From an uncultured Oribacterium sp. (GTDB taxonomy: Bacteria > Bacillota > Clostridia > Lachnospirales > Lachnospiraceae), in assembly GCA_900770445.1 (NCBI GenBank), contig CAAGKO010000082.1:1-22957 (forward strand): a stretch of DNA of 22,957 nt, written 5' to 3'. Shown here piece after piece: positions 8,344 to 15,723 of the stretch (the first letter of the stretch is position 1; each line of letters starts with the position of its first letter). Both the position numbers and the translations under genes were made by a program. A model generated the notes under the pieces. It ran no database searches. It was not told the origin of the DNA and saw only the letters and a list, made by a program, of their open reading frames with translations.

Positions 8344-10472
8344 TGTACGCAGAAATCATCATTGATATCACAAATGAAGCACTGGACCGTGCCTATACCT
8401 ATCATATTCCGGAGGGCATGGACCTTCACGTGGGGGATCGTGTCACGATCCCCTTTGGTGCATCCAATGTGGAGAAAACCGGCTACGTCGTCGGTCTTCG
8501 GGAAACCTTCGACTATGATCCGTCGAAGGTGAAGGACATCGCCGCGGTGATCCCGGATGCCATCTCCGTACAGGAGCAGCTCATCCACCTCGCCGCCTGG
8601 ATGTCGACCGAATACGGGACAACGATGAACCAGTGCCTGAAGACGGTGCTGCCGGTGCGCCGGACCGTGCGGAAGAACGCCCGTCGCATCGATCCGATCC
8701 GCATGTATCAGAACGAGCAGGATGAGTACCACGATCTGAATCCGGCACAGGCGCGGGCGGCCCTTGCCGTCATCGCGGGGTACCAGGCCTGTGTAGCGAA
8801 GCGTCCGGCTTCACTGACCACAGCCGTTCCGGGAGACATGGAGGTATCGGCGACGGAGATATCCGGGACGCCTGCATTGGCCGAAGCGAAGGCAGCGGGC
8901 GAAGCAGCTCCGGCGGATGGACATACCGTGCCGCGCTACTTGCTGCACGGTATCACGGGCTCCGGAAAGACCGAGGTCTACCTCCATATCATGGAGGAGG
9001 TCATCCGGCGTGGGGATCAGGTGATCCTGCTGATTCCGGAAATCTCGCTCACCTACCAGACGGTGCGGCGTGTATCGACCCGCTTTCAGGGTCGGGTCGC
9101 GATCCTCAACTCCCGGATGAGCATCGGCGAGCGCTTCGAGCAGTATACGAAGTGCGAGCGGGGCGAGGTCAATGTCCTCATCGGCCCACGCTCCGCGGTG
9201 TTTGCGCCGTTCGCGCGGCTCGGTCTCATCATCATGGACGAGGAGCATGAGTCGGCGTACAAGTCGGAGACGGCACCCCGTTACGAGACACGGGATGTCG
9301 CGTATGAGCGGGCACGTCTCGCGGGTTGTCCTGTGCTTTATGGCTCCGCGACGCCGTCGCTTACGATGTACAGTGCCGCCCTCCGGGGCGAGGTGCAGCT
9401 GCTCGAGCTGCCGGAGCGGGCCCATGCCGGCGCACAGCTGGCGGAGACCGAGATCATCGACCTCCGTGAGGAGCTGGCGAAGGGAAACCGGAGCATCCTC
9501 TCGGAGCGGCTCTATACACTCATGCAGGCGAAGCTCGAGAAGAAGGAGCAGATCATGCTCTTCATGAACCGGCGCGGCTACTCGAATTTCGTGTCCTGCC
9601 GGAGCTGCGGTGAGGCGCTGAAGTGCCCGCACTGCGATATCACCCTGACCCTGCACCGGGATGGTTCGCTGCGCTGCCACTACTGTGGCTATCAGACACG
9701 GCTCATGAAACTTTGTCCGAGCTGCGGCAGCCCGTACCTCGCGCCTTTCGGCTTCGGCACGGAGAAACTCGAGAGCTATGTGAAGAAGGTCTTCCCGACG
9801 GCGTCGGTCCTCCGTATGGATGCGGATACGACGAAGCGGAAGGGGGATCACGAGCGTATCCTCGAGAAGTTCCGGAAGCACCAGGCCGACATCCTGATCG
9901 GTACCCAGATGATCGTCAAGGGACATGACTTCCCGGATGTGACCCTCGTCGGCCTCATCGCCGCGGATCTCAATCTCTCGGCACCGGACTTCAAGGCCTC
10001 GGAGCGTACGTTTCAGCTGCTGACGCAGGCGGCCGGACGGGCAGGACGTGGTGCACAGGCCGGTACGGTCATCATCCAGACCTATCAGCCGGACCACTAT
10101 GCGATCGTGCTGTCGAAGCGGCAGGATTACAAGGCCTTCTATGAGAAGGAGTTCCGCTTCCGAAAACTGATGGGCTATCCGCCGACGGAGCGCCTCATGA
10201 CGATCCAGCTCGCCAGCAAGGATGAGGATTTCCTATCCATGGTGAGTGCCGCTGCAGCGGAGGGCTTCCGGCTCGACTGCAGCGCCGAGGGCGCGGAGCT
10301 CATCGGACCGCTCGAGGCCTCGGTCTACCGGATCAACGATGTCTATCGAAAAATCGTCTATATCAAACACCCGTCCCATGATATAATCATTAGGTTACGG
10401 GATCGTTTTACCGAACGTGTACGTCAGCACGACCGTCGCGGACTCGTGCTGTTGAATTTTGATTTACAGTAG
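8343..10472 (+). CDS. priA: Primosomal replication-restart helicase PriA
   Basis: This 3'-5' DNA helicase binds stalled forks and reloads the replisome. The first ~104 residues match the 3'-DNA-binding domain. The Q-like motif LNPAQARA is at 132-139, Walker A GITGSGKT at 203-210, and DEEH at 299-302. Eight zinc-ligand cysteines lie at 419, 422, 428, 431, 445, 448, 458 and 461, followed by the second helicase lobe. Two oddities stand out. The segment between the LP at 103-104 and LN at 132 is only about 30 residues, where E. coli has about 95 including a winged helix. An Ala/Pro-rich insert of about 45 residues (150-196) precedes Walker A. ATG 8343 overlaps the murF stop (TGATG) and has AGGA upstream at good spacing. 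GTG 8337 is in frame but sits too close to that site. Confidence 0.94.
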   Translation: MYAEIIIDITNEALDRAYTYHIPEGMDLHVGDRVTIPFGASNVEKTGYVVGLRETFDYDPSKVKDIAAVIPDAISVQEQLIHLAAWMSTEYGTTMNQCLKTVLPVRRTVRKNARRIDPIRMYQNEQDEYHDLNPAQARAALAVIAGYQACVAKRPASLTTAVPGDMEVSATEISGTPALAEAKAAGEAAPADGHTVPRYLLHGITGSGKTEVYLHIMEEVIRRGDQVILLIPEISLTYQTVRRVSTRFQGRVAILNSRMSIGERFEQYTKCERGEVNVLIGPRSAVFAPFARLGLIIMDEEHESAYKSETAPRYETRDVAYERARLAGCPVLYGSATPSLTMYSAALRGEVQLLELPERAHAGAQLAETEIIDLREELAKGNRSILSERLYTLMQAKLEKKEQIMLFMNRRGYSNFVSCRSCGEALKCPHCDITLTLHRDGSLRCHYCGYQTRLMKLCPSCGSPYLAPFGFGTEKLESYVKKVFPTASVLRMDADTTKRKGDHERILEKFRKHQADILIGTQMIVKGHDFPDVTLVGLIAADLNLSAPDFKASERTFQLLTQAAGRAGRGAQAGTVIIQTYQPDHYAIVLSKRQDYKAFYEKEFRFRKLMGYPPTERLMTIQLASKDEDFLSMVSAAAAEGFRLDCSAEGAELIGPLEASVYRINDVYRKIVYIKHPSHDIIIRLRDRFTERVRQHDRRGLVLLNFDLQ
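10379..10387 (+). promoter_or_regulatory. Extended -10 promoter inside priA, for def-fmt
   Basis: TG at 10379-10380, one base, then TATAAT at 10382-10387 gives a perfect extended -10 (TGNTATAAT), which in bacteria can work without a good -35. The codons here (ATA ATC ATT AGG TTA, residues within IIIRL) include three that are otherwise rare in this GC-rich window, hinting that the DNA sequence is kept for something beyond coding. The predicted transcript would start about 90 bases before def. Confidence 0.5.
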
Positions 10473-10485
10473 TTAGGAGAGTATT

Positions 10486-10989
10486 ATGGCATTAAGAACC
10501 ATTCGTGAAATTGGAGACCCGATTCTGGAGAAGGAGTGCAAGCCGCTGAAGGCCGTGACGGATCGTACCGTCGACCTCATCAACGATATGTTTGAAACCA
10601 TGTATGCGGCGAACGGTGTCGGACTCGCTGCACCGCAGGTCGGCATCCTTCGCCAGCTGTTCGTCATCGACATCGGTGATGGTCAGCGCTATATCTGCAT
10701 CAATCCGACGGTGACCCCGATCGGCGACGAGACCCAGACCGGTGACGAGGGCTGTCTGTCCGTACCAGGCAAGCAGGGCATCGTCACGAGAGCGATGAAG
10801 GTGCATGTTGAGGCACTCGATGCGAACATGCAGCCGTATGCCTTCGACTGTGAGGGTCTGCTTGCACGTGCGATGGCGCATGAGAACGACCATCTGCACG
10901 GCATCCTCTACACCTCGAAGGTCGAGGGAGAGCTCGAGGACGTGAACTACGAGAGCCTCGACGAGGAGGAGCTTGAGGACTTCGAGTGA
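10486..10989 (+). CDS. def: Peptide deformylase
   Basis: This metalloenzyme removes the N-formyl group from new proteins at the ribosome exit, releasing formate. All three family motifs are present: GVGLAAPQ at 44-51, EGCLS at 88-92 with metal ligand C90, and HENDH at 132-136 with ligands H132 and H136 and catalytic E133. The 167 residues are a typical length, ending in an acidic tail of about 20 residues (VEGELEDVNYESLDEEELED). A strong ribosome binding site TTAGGAGAG precedes ATG 10486. It lies between priA and fmt, the common def-fmt pairing in bacteria. The gene is probably read both from the upstream operon and from the internal priA promoter. Confidence 0.97.
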   Translation: MALRTIREIGDPILEKECKPLKAVTDRTVDLINDMFETMYAANGVGLAAPQVGILRQLFVIDIGDGQRYICINPTVTPIGDETQTGDEGCLSVPGKQGIVTRAMKVHVEALDANMQPYAFDCEGLLARAMAHENDHLHGILYTSKVEGELEDVNYESLDEEELEDFE

Positions 10990-10990
10990 T

Positions 10991-11040
10991 CAGCCAGGAC
11001 CCCGGAGGGCCGTCAATAGAAGCACAGTACTACGAGGAGG
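10991..11040 (+). repeat. Single arm of the palindromic repeat forming the fmt leader
   Basis: Bases 11000-11037 match 22772-22809 (outer left arm of repeat copy B) at 32 of 38 positions, including an unbroken 16-base match around CACAGTACTACG. The similarity extends more weakly upstream, toward the complement of copy A bases 123-135. No matching second arm is present, so this is a remnant or half copy. Its end (GAGG, extended to GAGGAGG at 11034-11040) serves as the fmt ribosome binding site. Confidence 0.7.
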
Positions 11041-11046
11041 CAGGAG

Positions 11047-12021
11047 TTGAAAGTAATATTTATGGGAACACCGGATTTTGCGGTGGCGACACTCGATGCA
11101 CTGGTGAAGGCGGGCTATGAGATCCCGCTCGTGATTACGCAGCCGGATCGTCCGAAGGGACGGCATGGCGAGGCGCAGAAGAGTGATGTGCGTATCGCGG
11201 CGGAGCGCTACGGGATACCTGTGGCGACACCGGAGCGAATCCGGAAGGATGAGGCGCTGAAGGATAAGATGCGCTCGCTCGCACCGGATGTGATCGTAGT
11301 GACCGCGTTCGGCCAGATCCTGCCGAAGGATATCCTCGAGATTCCGAAGTATGGCTGTGTCAATGTGCATGCTTCGCTGCTTCCGAAGTACCGTGGTGCG
11401 GCACCGGTGCAGTGGGCCGTACTGAACGGTGATGCCGAGTCGGGTGTCACGACCATGCAGATGGACGAGGGCCTCGATACCGGTGATATCCTGATGATGA
11501 AGCGGATCCTGCTCGATCAGAAGGAGACCGGTGGTACGCTCTTCGATAAGCTGGCGAAGCTCGGGGGTGAGCTCATCGTGGAAACCCTCGAGGGTCTCGC
11601 GGCCGGCAGTATCACGCCGGTCGCGCAGGATGCATCACGGGCGACGAAGGTCGGGCTCTTCACGAAGACCTCCGGTCGTATCGACTGGACGGAGGATGCA
11701 GCGGTGATCGAGCGGAAGATCCGCGGCCTCAATCCATGGCCGTCCGCCTACAGCTTCCTCGGCGGGAAGCAGCTGAAGCTCTGGGATGCCGATGTGCTGA
11801 CCGACGAAGAGTGTAAGCAGTATCCGCTGCCGGAGGTAGCCGTGATGATGCCGGAGCGGGATGCGACGATGCCGGAGGGAACGAAGGCAGGTCATGTCTA
11901 TGCCGACCAGAAGATGCTGGTGGTGCGCTGTGGCCATGGTGCGCTTCGCATCCGGGAGCTGCAGCTCGAGGGTAAGAAGCGCATGAAGGCAGAGGATTTC
12001 CTGCGCGGACATCGCTTCTAA
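11047..12021 (+). CDS. fmt: Methionyl-tRNA formyltransferase
   Basis: This enzyme transfers the formyl group of 10-formyl-THF to initiator Met-tRNA. It has 324 residues. The Rossmann-like N-terminus reads MKVIFMGTPDFAV, and the folate site includes NVHASLLPKYRGAAPVQWA (106-124) with N106 and H108; D145 in the DTGD motif completes the catalytic set. The smaller OB-fold tRNA-binding domain follows from about residue 205. The start is TTG at 11047: it gives exactly the canonical N-terminus and lies six bases after GAGGAGG, whereas the next ATG would delete the first strand. A TTG start behind a repeat-derived ribosome binding site suggests tuned, possibly reduced, translation. It forms a pair with def. 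Confidence 0.96.
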   Translation: MKVIFMGTPDFAVATLDALVKAGYEIPLVITQPDRPKGRHGEAQKSDVRIAAERYGIPVATPERIRKDEALKDKMRSLAPDVIVVTAFGQILPKDILEIPKYGCVNVHASLLPKYRGAAPVQWAVLNGDAESGVTTMQMDEGLDTGDILMMKRILLDQKETGGTLFDKLAKLGGELIVETLEGLAAGSITPVAQDASRATKVGLFTKTSGRIDWTEDAAVIERKIRGLNPWPSAYSFLGGKQLKLWDADVLTDEECKQYPLPEVAVMMPERDATMPEGTKAGHVYADQKMLVVRCGHGALRIRELQLEGKKRMKAEDFLRGHRF

Positions 12022-12040
12022 ATTAAGGCATAGAAAGAAA

Positions 12041-12126
12041 CTGTGCCTAAGGCACAGCTTTGAACACGTTCGCCACTAAGGCATCACGGGGACCCCCGCG
12101 CCCTACGGGCGGCACTCCCCCGTGAT
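12041..12126. other. Two strong stem-loops between fmt and the zinc peptidase gene
   Basis: Stem 1 is CTGTGCC-TAA-GGCACAG (12041-12057) with a short CTTT after it, a weak terminator candidate for fmt. Stem 2 pairs ATCACGGGG (12083-12091) with CCCCGTGAT (12118-12126), and has an inner CGCCC-TAC-GGGCG stem (12099-12111). It ends 10 bases before the next ribosome binding site. The words CCACTAAGG and GGGGACCC here resemble the CCGCTAAGG-GGACCC of the palindromic repeat. Confidence 0.55.
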
Positions 12127-12149
12127 ATTAAATGGCAGGAGGAAACACT

Positions 12150-12863
12150 ATGTACGGTTACTATGGATATCCGATGTTTTATGATCCGACCTATGTACTG
12201 GTACTGATCGGCGTCATCGTCTCGATGCTCGCAAGTGCCAATGTCAATCGGACCTTTCAGAAATATGCGAGGGTAGGGGCACGCGCCGGGATCACCGGTG
12301 CGGATGCCGCTCGTCTGATTCTGAGCCGGAACGACATCACAAACGTCCGTGTACAGGGCATCGCCGGAAATCTGACGGATAATTATGTGCCGAGTAAGAA
12401 GGTCCTGAACCTGAGTGAGTCAACCATCAACAGTCACTCGATCGCGGCCATCGGTGTCGCGGCCCATGAGTGCGGGCATGCGATCCAGGATCATGTCTGC
12501 TACGGACCGCTGGTGCTGACGCGCACGATCACACCGGCCTGCGCCGTCGCTTCGAAGATCTCGATTCCGATGATCTTTTTCGGCATCCTCATCAGCTGGT
12601 CGCCGCTCATCAAGATCGGTATCATCGCCTTCATCGTGGCGATCTCGATTCAGCTTTTGACCCTTCCGGTCGAGTTCGATGCCTCCCGCCGTGCGGTGAA
12701 GACGCTGCGCGAGAATCAGGTGCTGACCGAAGAGGAGCTTGCGGGTGTGAAGGCCGTTCTGACAGCGGCTGCGCTCACCTATGTCGCCGCGGCGGCATCG
12801 TCTCTGCTGCAGCTTCTTCGACTGCTGATTTTAACGAGGGGCAGCCGGCGAAGTGACGACTGA
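12150..12863 (+). CDS. YugP-type membrane zinc metallopeptidase
   Basis: This is a putative neutral zinc peptidase of the YugP/Zn_peptidase_2 family (PF04298), widespread in Firmicutes with no established substrate. It has 237 residues. One N-terminal membrane segment lies at about 13-31. The zinc motif HECGH is at 106-110, and two more hydrophobic segments lie at about 138-150 and 155-172. E175 in VEFDASRRA is a probable third zinc ligand, and a last hydrophobic stretch spans about 205-228. I choose ATG 12150 because AGGAGG (12137-12142) lies seven bases before it and the protein then starts MYGYYGYPMFYDPTY, typical of the family. ATG 12132 lies before that site. Residence between fmt and rsmB is a common clostridial arrangement. 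Confidence 0.9.
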   Translation: MYGYYGYPMFYDPTYVLVLIGVIVSMLASANVNRTFQKYARVGARAGITGADAARLILSRNDITNVRVQGIAGNLTDNYVPSKKVLNLSESTINSHSIAAIGVAAHECGHAIQDHVCYGPLVLTRTITPACAVASKISIPMIFFGILISWSPLIKIGIIAFIVAISIQLLTLPVEFDASRRAVKTLRENQVLTEEELAGVKAVLTAAALTYVAAAASSLLQLLRLLILTRGSRRSDD

Positions 12864-12938
12864 TGGAAAATCGACATCGGGATCTCCGAAAACGGAATGG
12901 ACGAGCAGCATCCGGCGACGGGATAAAAGATAACATAT

Positions 12939-12961
12939 CGTGTGGCAGAACACGGTATACT
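12939..12961 (+). promoter_or_regulatory. Possible promoter with abutting palindrome before rsmB
   Basis: TATACT (12956-12961) is a good -10 hexamer in an AT-richer stretch. CGTGT-N6-ACACG (12939-12954) ends one base before it and occupies the spacer, where a repressor could block RNA polymerase. No recognisable -35 is present at 16-18 bases, so an activator or a weak promoter is possible. Confidence 0.4.
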
Positions 12962-12991
12962 AAACGAGAGGAATCTGTAGAATAACGTTTC

Positions 12992-14509
12992 ATGGATAAT
13001 AAAAATCAGCGAAATAGAAAGACCCGGGTAGAGGGCCCTCTGCATAAGTTCATGCATACCGGAAAGAAGACCGCGGATACGAGAGAGCCACGTGAATCAC
13101 ACGGATCACGTGGCCGGCATGATGCAAAGGATACGAGAGATGCACGCGGAGGATATGGATCGCATAGCCGGCGCGATGCACAGCATGGTGCGTACGCAGG
13201 GCGGAGAGGTCCGCAGCAGGGCCGTAGCTCGGTGAAGACGCCGGAGAAGAAAATATCAGAGATTTCGAGAGAAAAGACCGCAGCGACGCCGCGGTCTATT
13301 GCTGTACTTAGCCTTATGAAGATCCTCGAGGAGAAGAAGCTCTCGCACATCGTGCTTCGCGATGCACTGTCGGCGCATCCGGACTGGACCGCGCGCGACC
13401 GTGCCTTCGTGACGCGGCTCGTCGAGGGAACCCTCGAGTACACGATTCAGATCGACTTCATCCTGAACCAGCTCAGTAAGACCCATACGAAAAACATGGA
13501 GCCGCTGGTCCGGACGGTGCTCCGCATGGGCAGCTACCAGATCCTGTATATGGATAAGGTGCCGGACAGTGCGGCCATCAACGAGGCGGTCGAGCTCGTG
13601 AAGAGCCAGGAGGATAAGATCTTCTTCCTGAGCGGCTTCGTAAACGGCGTCCTCCGGAGTGTTTCCCGTGATAAGGAGATCATCTTCCGGAACCTCGCCC
13701 ATACCGGAAAGACACCGGCGTATATCCGCTACAGTGTACCGCTCTGGATGTACGATGCGCTGAAGAAGGTCTATGGACGAGAGGAGACCGAGCGTATGCT
13801 CGCCTGGTTCCTCGAGGGAGAAAAGAAGAATTTCGTACGTTTCCAGGATGGTCACTGCGAGGAGATGGAGGGCGATATCGTACACAGCGAGGCCTTCCGG
13901 CGCGGTGAGATCACGATTCAGGACTACGCATCACAGCAGGTCGGCATCGAAGCTGATCCGCAGCCGTGCGATCAGGTCGTCGATGTGTGTGCGGCACCGG
14001 GCGGTAAGAGCTGCCATATCGCCGCCCTCCTCGAGGGTACAGGCCATGTCGATGCGCGGGACCTTACGGAAGCGAAGGTGGCGCTCATCGAGCAGAACAT
14101 CGCACGGCAGCAGCTTACGAATATTACGGCAAAGGTGCACGATGCACGCACGCCGGATCCGACGCTGCTGGATGCTGATGGACATGGGACAGCGGACATC
14201 GTCATCGCCGACCTTCCGTGCTCCGGTCTCGGCATCCTCGGGAAGAAGCCTGATATCCGATTCAACGCGAGCAGTGAGGGTATTCGGGAGCTGCAGAAGC
14301 TGCAGCGCGAAATCCTCGACACGGTATGCAGCTATGTGAAGCCGGGCGGAAAGCTCCTGTACTCCACCTGTACACTGACGAAGGAAGAGAATGAAGACAA
14401 CCGGGACTATATCCTCGCGAAGGGAGGCTTCACCCTCCGGAAGGAGCGGAAGTTCCTGCCTGGCGAGCCATCGGACGGATTTTATCTTACGGTATTTCGA
14501 AAAGAATGA
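12992..14509 (+). CDS. rsmB: 16S rRNA m5C967 methyltransferase RsmB with basic N-terminal extension
   Basis: This SAM-dependent enzyme methylates a cytosine of 16S rRNA. The core has a NusB-like RNA-binding domain from about residue 97 (TPRSIAVLSLMKIL), then the methyltransferase. The SAM-binding motif CAAPGGK is at 333-339, the PC motif has C410, and the TC motif has catalytic C460 (YSTCT). The total is 505 residues, about 60-80 above the usual size. The excess is an N-terminal disordered Arg/Gly/His/Ser-rich tail of about 95 residues that contains an 18-residue tandem repeat. An in-frame stop at 12983 bounds the start. ATG 12992 lacks a close ribosome binding site (GAGGAA is 18 bases off), so a start further in remains possible. 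Its stop overlaps rlmN by ATGA. Confidence 0.92.
   Translation: MDNKNQRNRKTRVEGPLHKFMHTGKKTADTREPRESHGSRGRHDAKDTRDARGGYGSHSRRDAQHGAYAGRRGPQQGRSSVKTPEKKISEISREKTAATPRSIAVLSLMKILEEKKLSHIVLRDALSAHPDWTARDRAFVTRLVEGTLEYTIQIDFILNQLSKTHTKNMEPLVRTVLRMGSYQILYMDKVPDSAAINEAVELVKSQEDKIFFLSGFVNGVLRSVSRDKEIIFRNLAHTGKTPAYIRYSVPLWMYDALKKVYGREETERMLAWFLEGEKKNFVRFQDGHCEEMEGDIVHSEAFRRGEITIQDYASQQVGIEADPQPCDQVVDVCAAPGGKSCHIAALLEGTGHVDARDLTEAKVALIEQNIARQQLTNITAKVHDARTPDPTLLDADGHGTADIVIADLPCSGLGILGKKPDIRFNASSEGIRELQKLQREILDTVCSYVKPGGKLLYSTCTLTKEENEDNRDYILAKGGFTLRKERKFLPGEPSDGFYLTVFRKE
13076..13183 (+). repeat. Two tandem 54-bp units inside rsmB
   Basis: Units 13076-13129 and 13130-13183 both begin GATACGAGAGA and agree at 40 of 54 positions. 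They encode 18-residue units DTREPRESHGSRGRHDAK and DTRDARGGYGSHSRRDAQ. The period is a multiple of three, so the frame is kept. Confidence 0.85.
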
Positions 14510-15573
14510 AGAATTTACGCGATTTAGAACTGAAGGATTTGAAAAAACTGCTCGAGGAGATGGGTGAGAAACCGTTTCGTGCGAAGCAGATCTATACCTG
14601 GCTGCACCAGAATCTGGTGGAGCACTACGATGAGATGACGAACATCTCGAAGGGCCTACGCGATCAGCTGCGTGCGGAGTACAGTGTGGCGCTGCCGGAG
14701 ACGGTCGAGGTGCTCACTTCGAAGATCGATGGTACGAAGAAATTTATCTTCCGTATGCAGGACGGACATGTCATCGAATCGGTCTGGATGGAGTACCAGC
14801 ACGGGCACAGTGTCTGCATCTCCTCGCAGGTCGGCTGCCGTATGGGCTGTAAGTTCTGTGCATCGACCCTTGATGGTCTCGCACGGAATCTGACGAGCGG
14901 AGAGATGCTCGGACAGATCTATCAGATCCAACGAACGACCGGTGCCCGGGTAGATAATATCGTCATCATGGGCTCCGGTGAGCCGCTCGATAACTACGAT
15001 GAGTTCACCCGTTTCATCCGCATGATCTCGGATGAAAACGGACTTCATATCTCGCGACGGAACATCACGGTCTCGACCTGTGGTCTGGTACCGATGATCC
15101 GACAGCTGGCGGATGAAAACTACGGCATTACGCTGGCACTGAGCCTCCATGCGCCGAACGATGAGACCCGAAAGACCCTGATGCCGATCGCCAACAAGTA
15201 TTCGCTCTCGGAGATCATGCCGGCCATCGAGTACTACTTCGAGAAGACCGGTCGACGGGTGACCTTCGAGTATTCCGTCGTCGAGGGTGTCAATGATAAC
15301 AAGGCCGAAGCGATGGAGCTCGTGAAACTCATTCGCAGCATGAAGAACGGCGGGAAGCTCCAGTGCCACGTGAACCTGATTCCGGTGAATCCGATCAAGG
15401 AGCGGGACTGGAAGCGGCCGGATCGCTCGAAGGTCGAGGCCTTCCAGCATATTCTGGAGCGGAACGGCATCACGGCGACGATCCGACGGGAGATGGGTTC
15501 CGATATCTCAGGCTCCTGCGGCCAGCTCCGCCGGGATTACCTCGAAACAGAGGGAATCGATTCGAGGGCGTAG
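14506..15573 (+). CDS. rlmN: Dual-specificity 23S rRNA A2503 / tRNA A37 C2-methyltransferase
   Basis: This radical-SAM enzyme methylates C2 of A2503 in 23S rRNA and, in E. coli, A37 of some tRNAs, affecting accuracy and peptidyl-transferase antibiotic response. It has 355 residues. The 4Fe-4S motif CxxxCxxC is at C111, C115 and C118. The SAM-contact block MGSGEPLDNYD is at about 155-165, and the conserved catalytic cysteine is C338 in SGSCGQLR. The block usually reads MGMGEPL; Ser replaces Met here, a mild variant. Translation starts in the ATGA overlap with rsmB and has almost no ribosome binding site, pointing to coupled translation. It is not Cfr: genome context and the RlmN-type N-terminal helical domain fit the housekeeping enzyme. 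Confidence 0.96.
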   Translation: MKNLRDLELKDLKKLLEEMGEKPFRAKQIYTWLHQNLVEHYDEMTNISKGLRDQLRAEYSVALPETVEVLTSKIDGTKKFIFRMQDGHVIESVWMEYQHGHSVCISSQVGCRMGCKFCASTLDGLARNLTSGEMLGQIYQIQRTTGARVDNIVIMGSGEPLDNYDEFTRFIRMISDENGLHISRRNITVSTCGLVPMIRQLADENYGITLALSLHAPNDETRKTLMPIANKYSLSEIMPAIEYYFEKTGRRVTFEYSVVEGVNDNKAEAMELVKLIRSMKNGGKLQCHVNLIPVNPIKERDWKRPDRSKVEAFQHILERNGITATIRREMGSDISGSCGQLRRDYLETEGIDSRA

Positions 15574-15720
15574 TGGTCGAGGCGAGGCGCTGCGTTTCTC
15601 GATAAGATGCGCACAGATACGTAGAGCAGTGGATGCCACCAGGCACTGCGAAGTGAGGATGTCGAGCTCGTCAGCATTGAACGACGATGTCGATGGATTT
15701 ACAGAAGATAAAGGTGAAGC
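15574..15720 (+). other. Gap between rlmN and stp with no recognised gene
   Basis: Within these 147 bases I see a weak stem GCAGTG/CACTGC near 15626-15648, and two GATGTCGA words about 30 bases apart. There is no convincing promoter hexamer pair and no U-tract. The stp ribosome binding site AAGGTGA (15711-15717) ends it. Confidence 0.4.
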
Positions 15721-15723
15721 ATG

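Noticed and set aside
12132..12149. Start of the zinc peptidase at ATG 12132
   Set aside because: The AGGAGG site lies after it and correctly precedes ATG 12150.
14506..15573. rlmN as a Cfr-type resistance methylase
   Set aside because: Its overlap with rsmB, housekeeping context, length and N-terminal domain fit RlmN.
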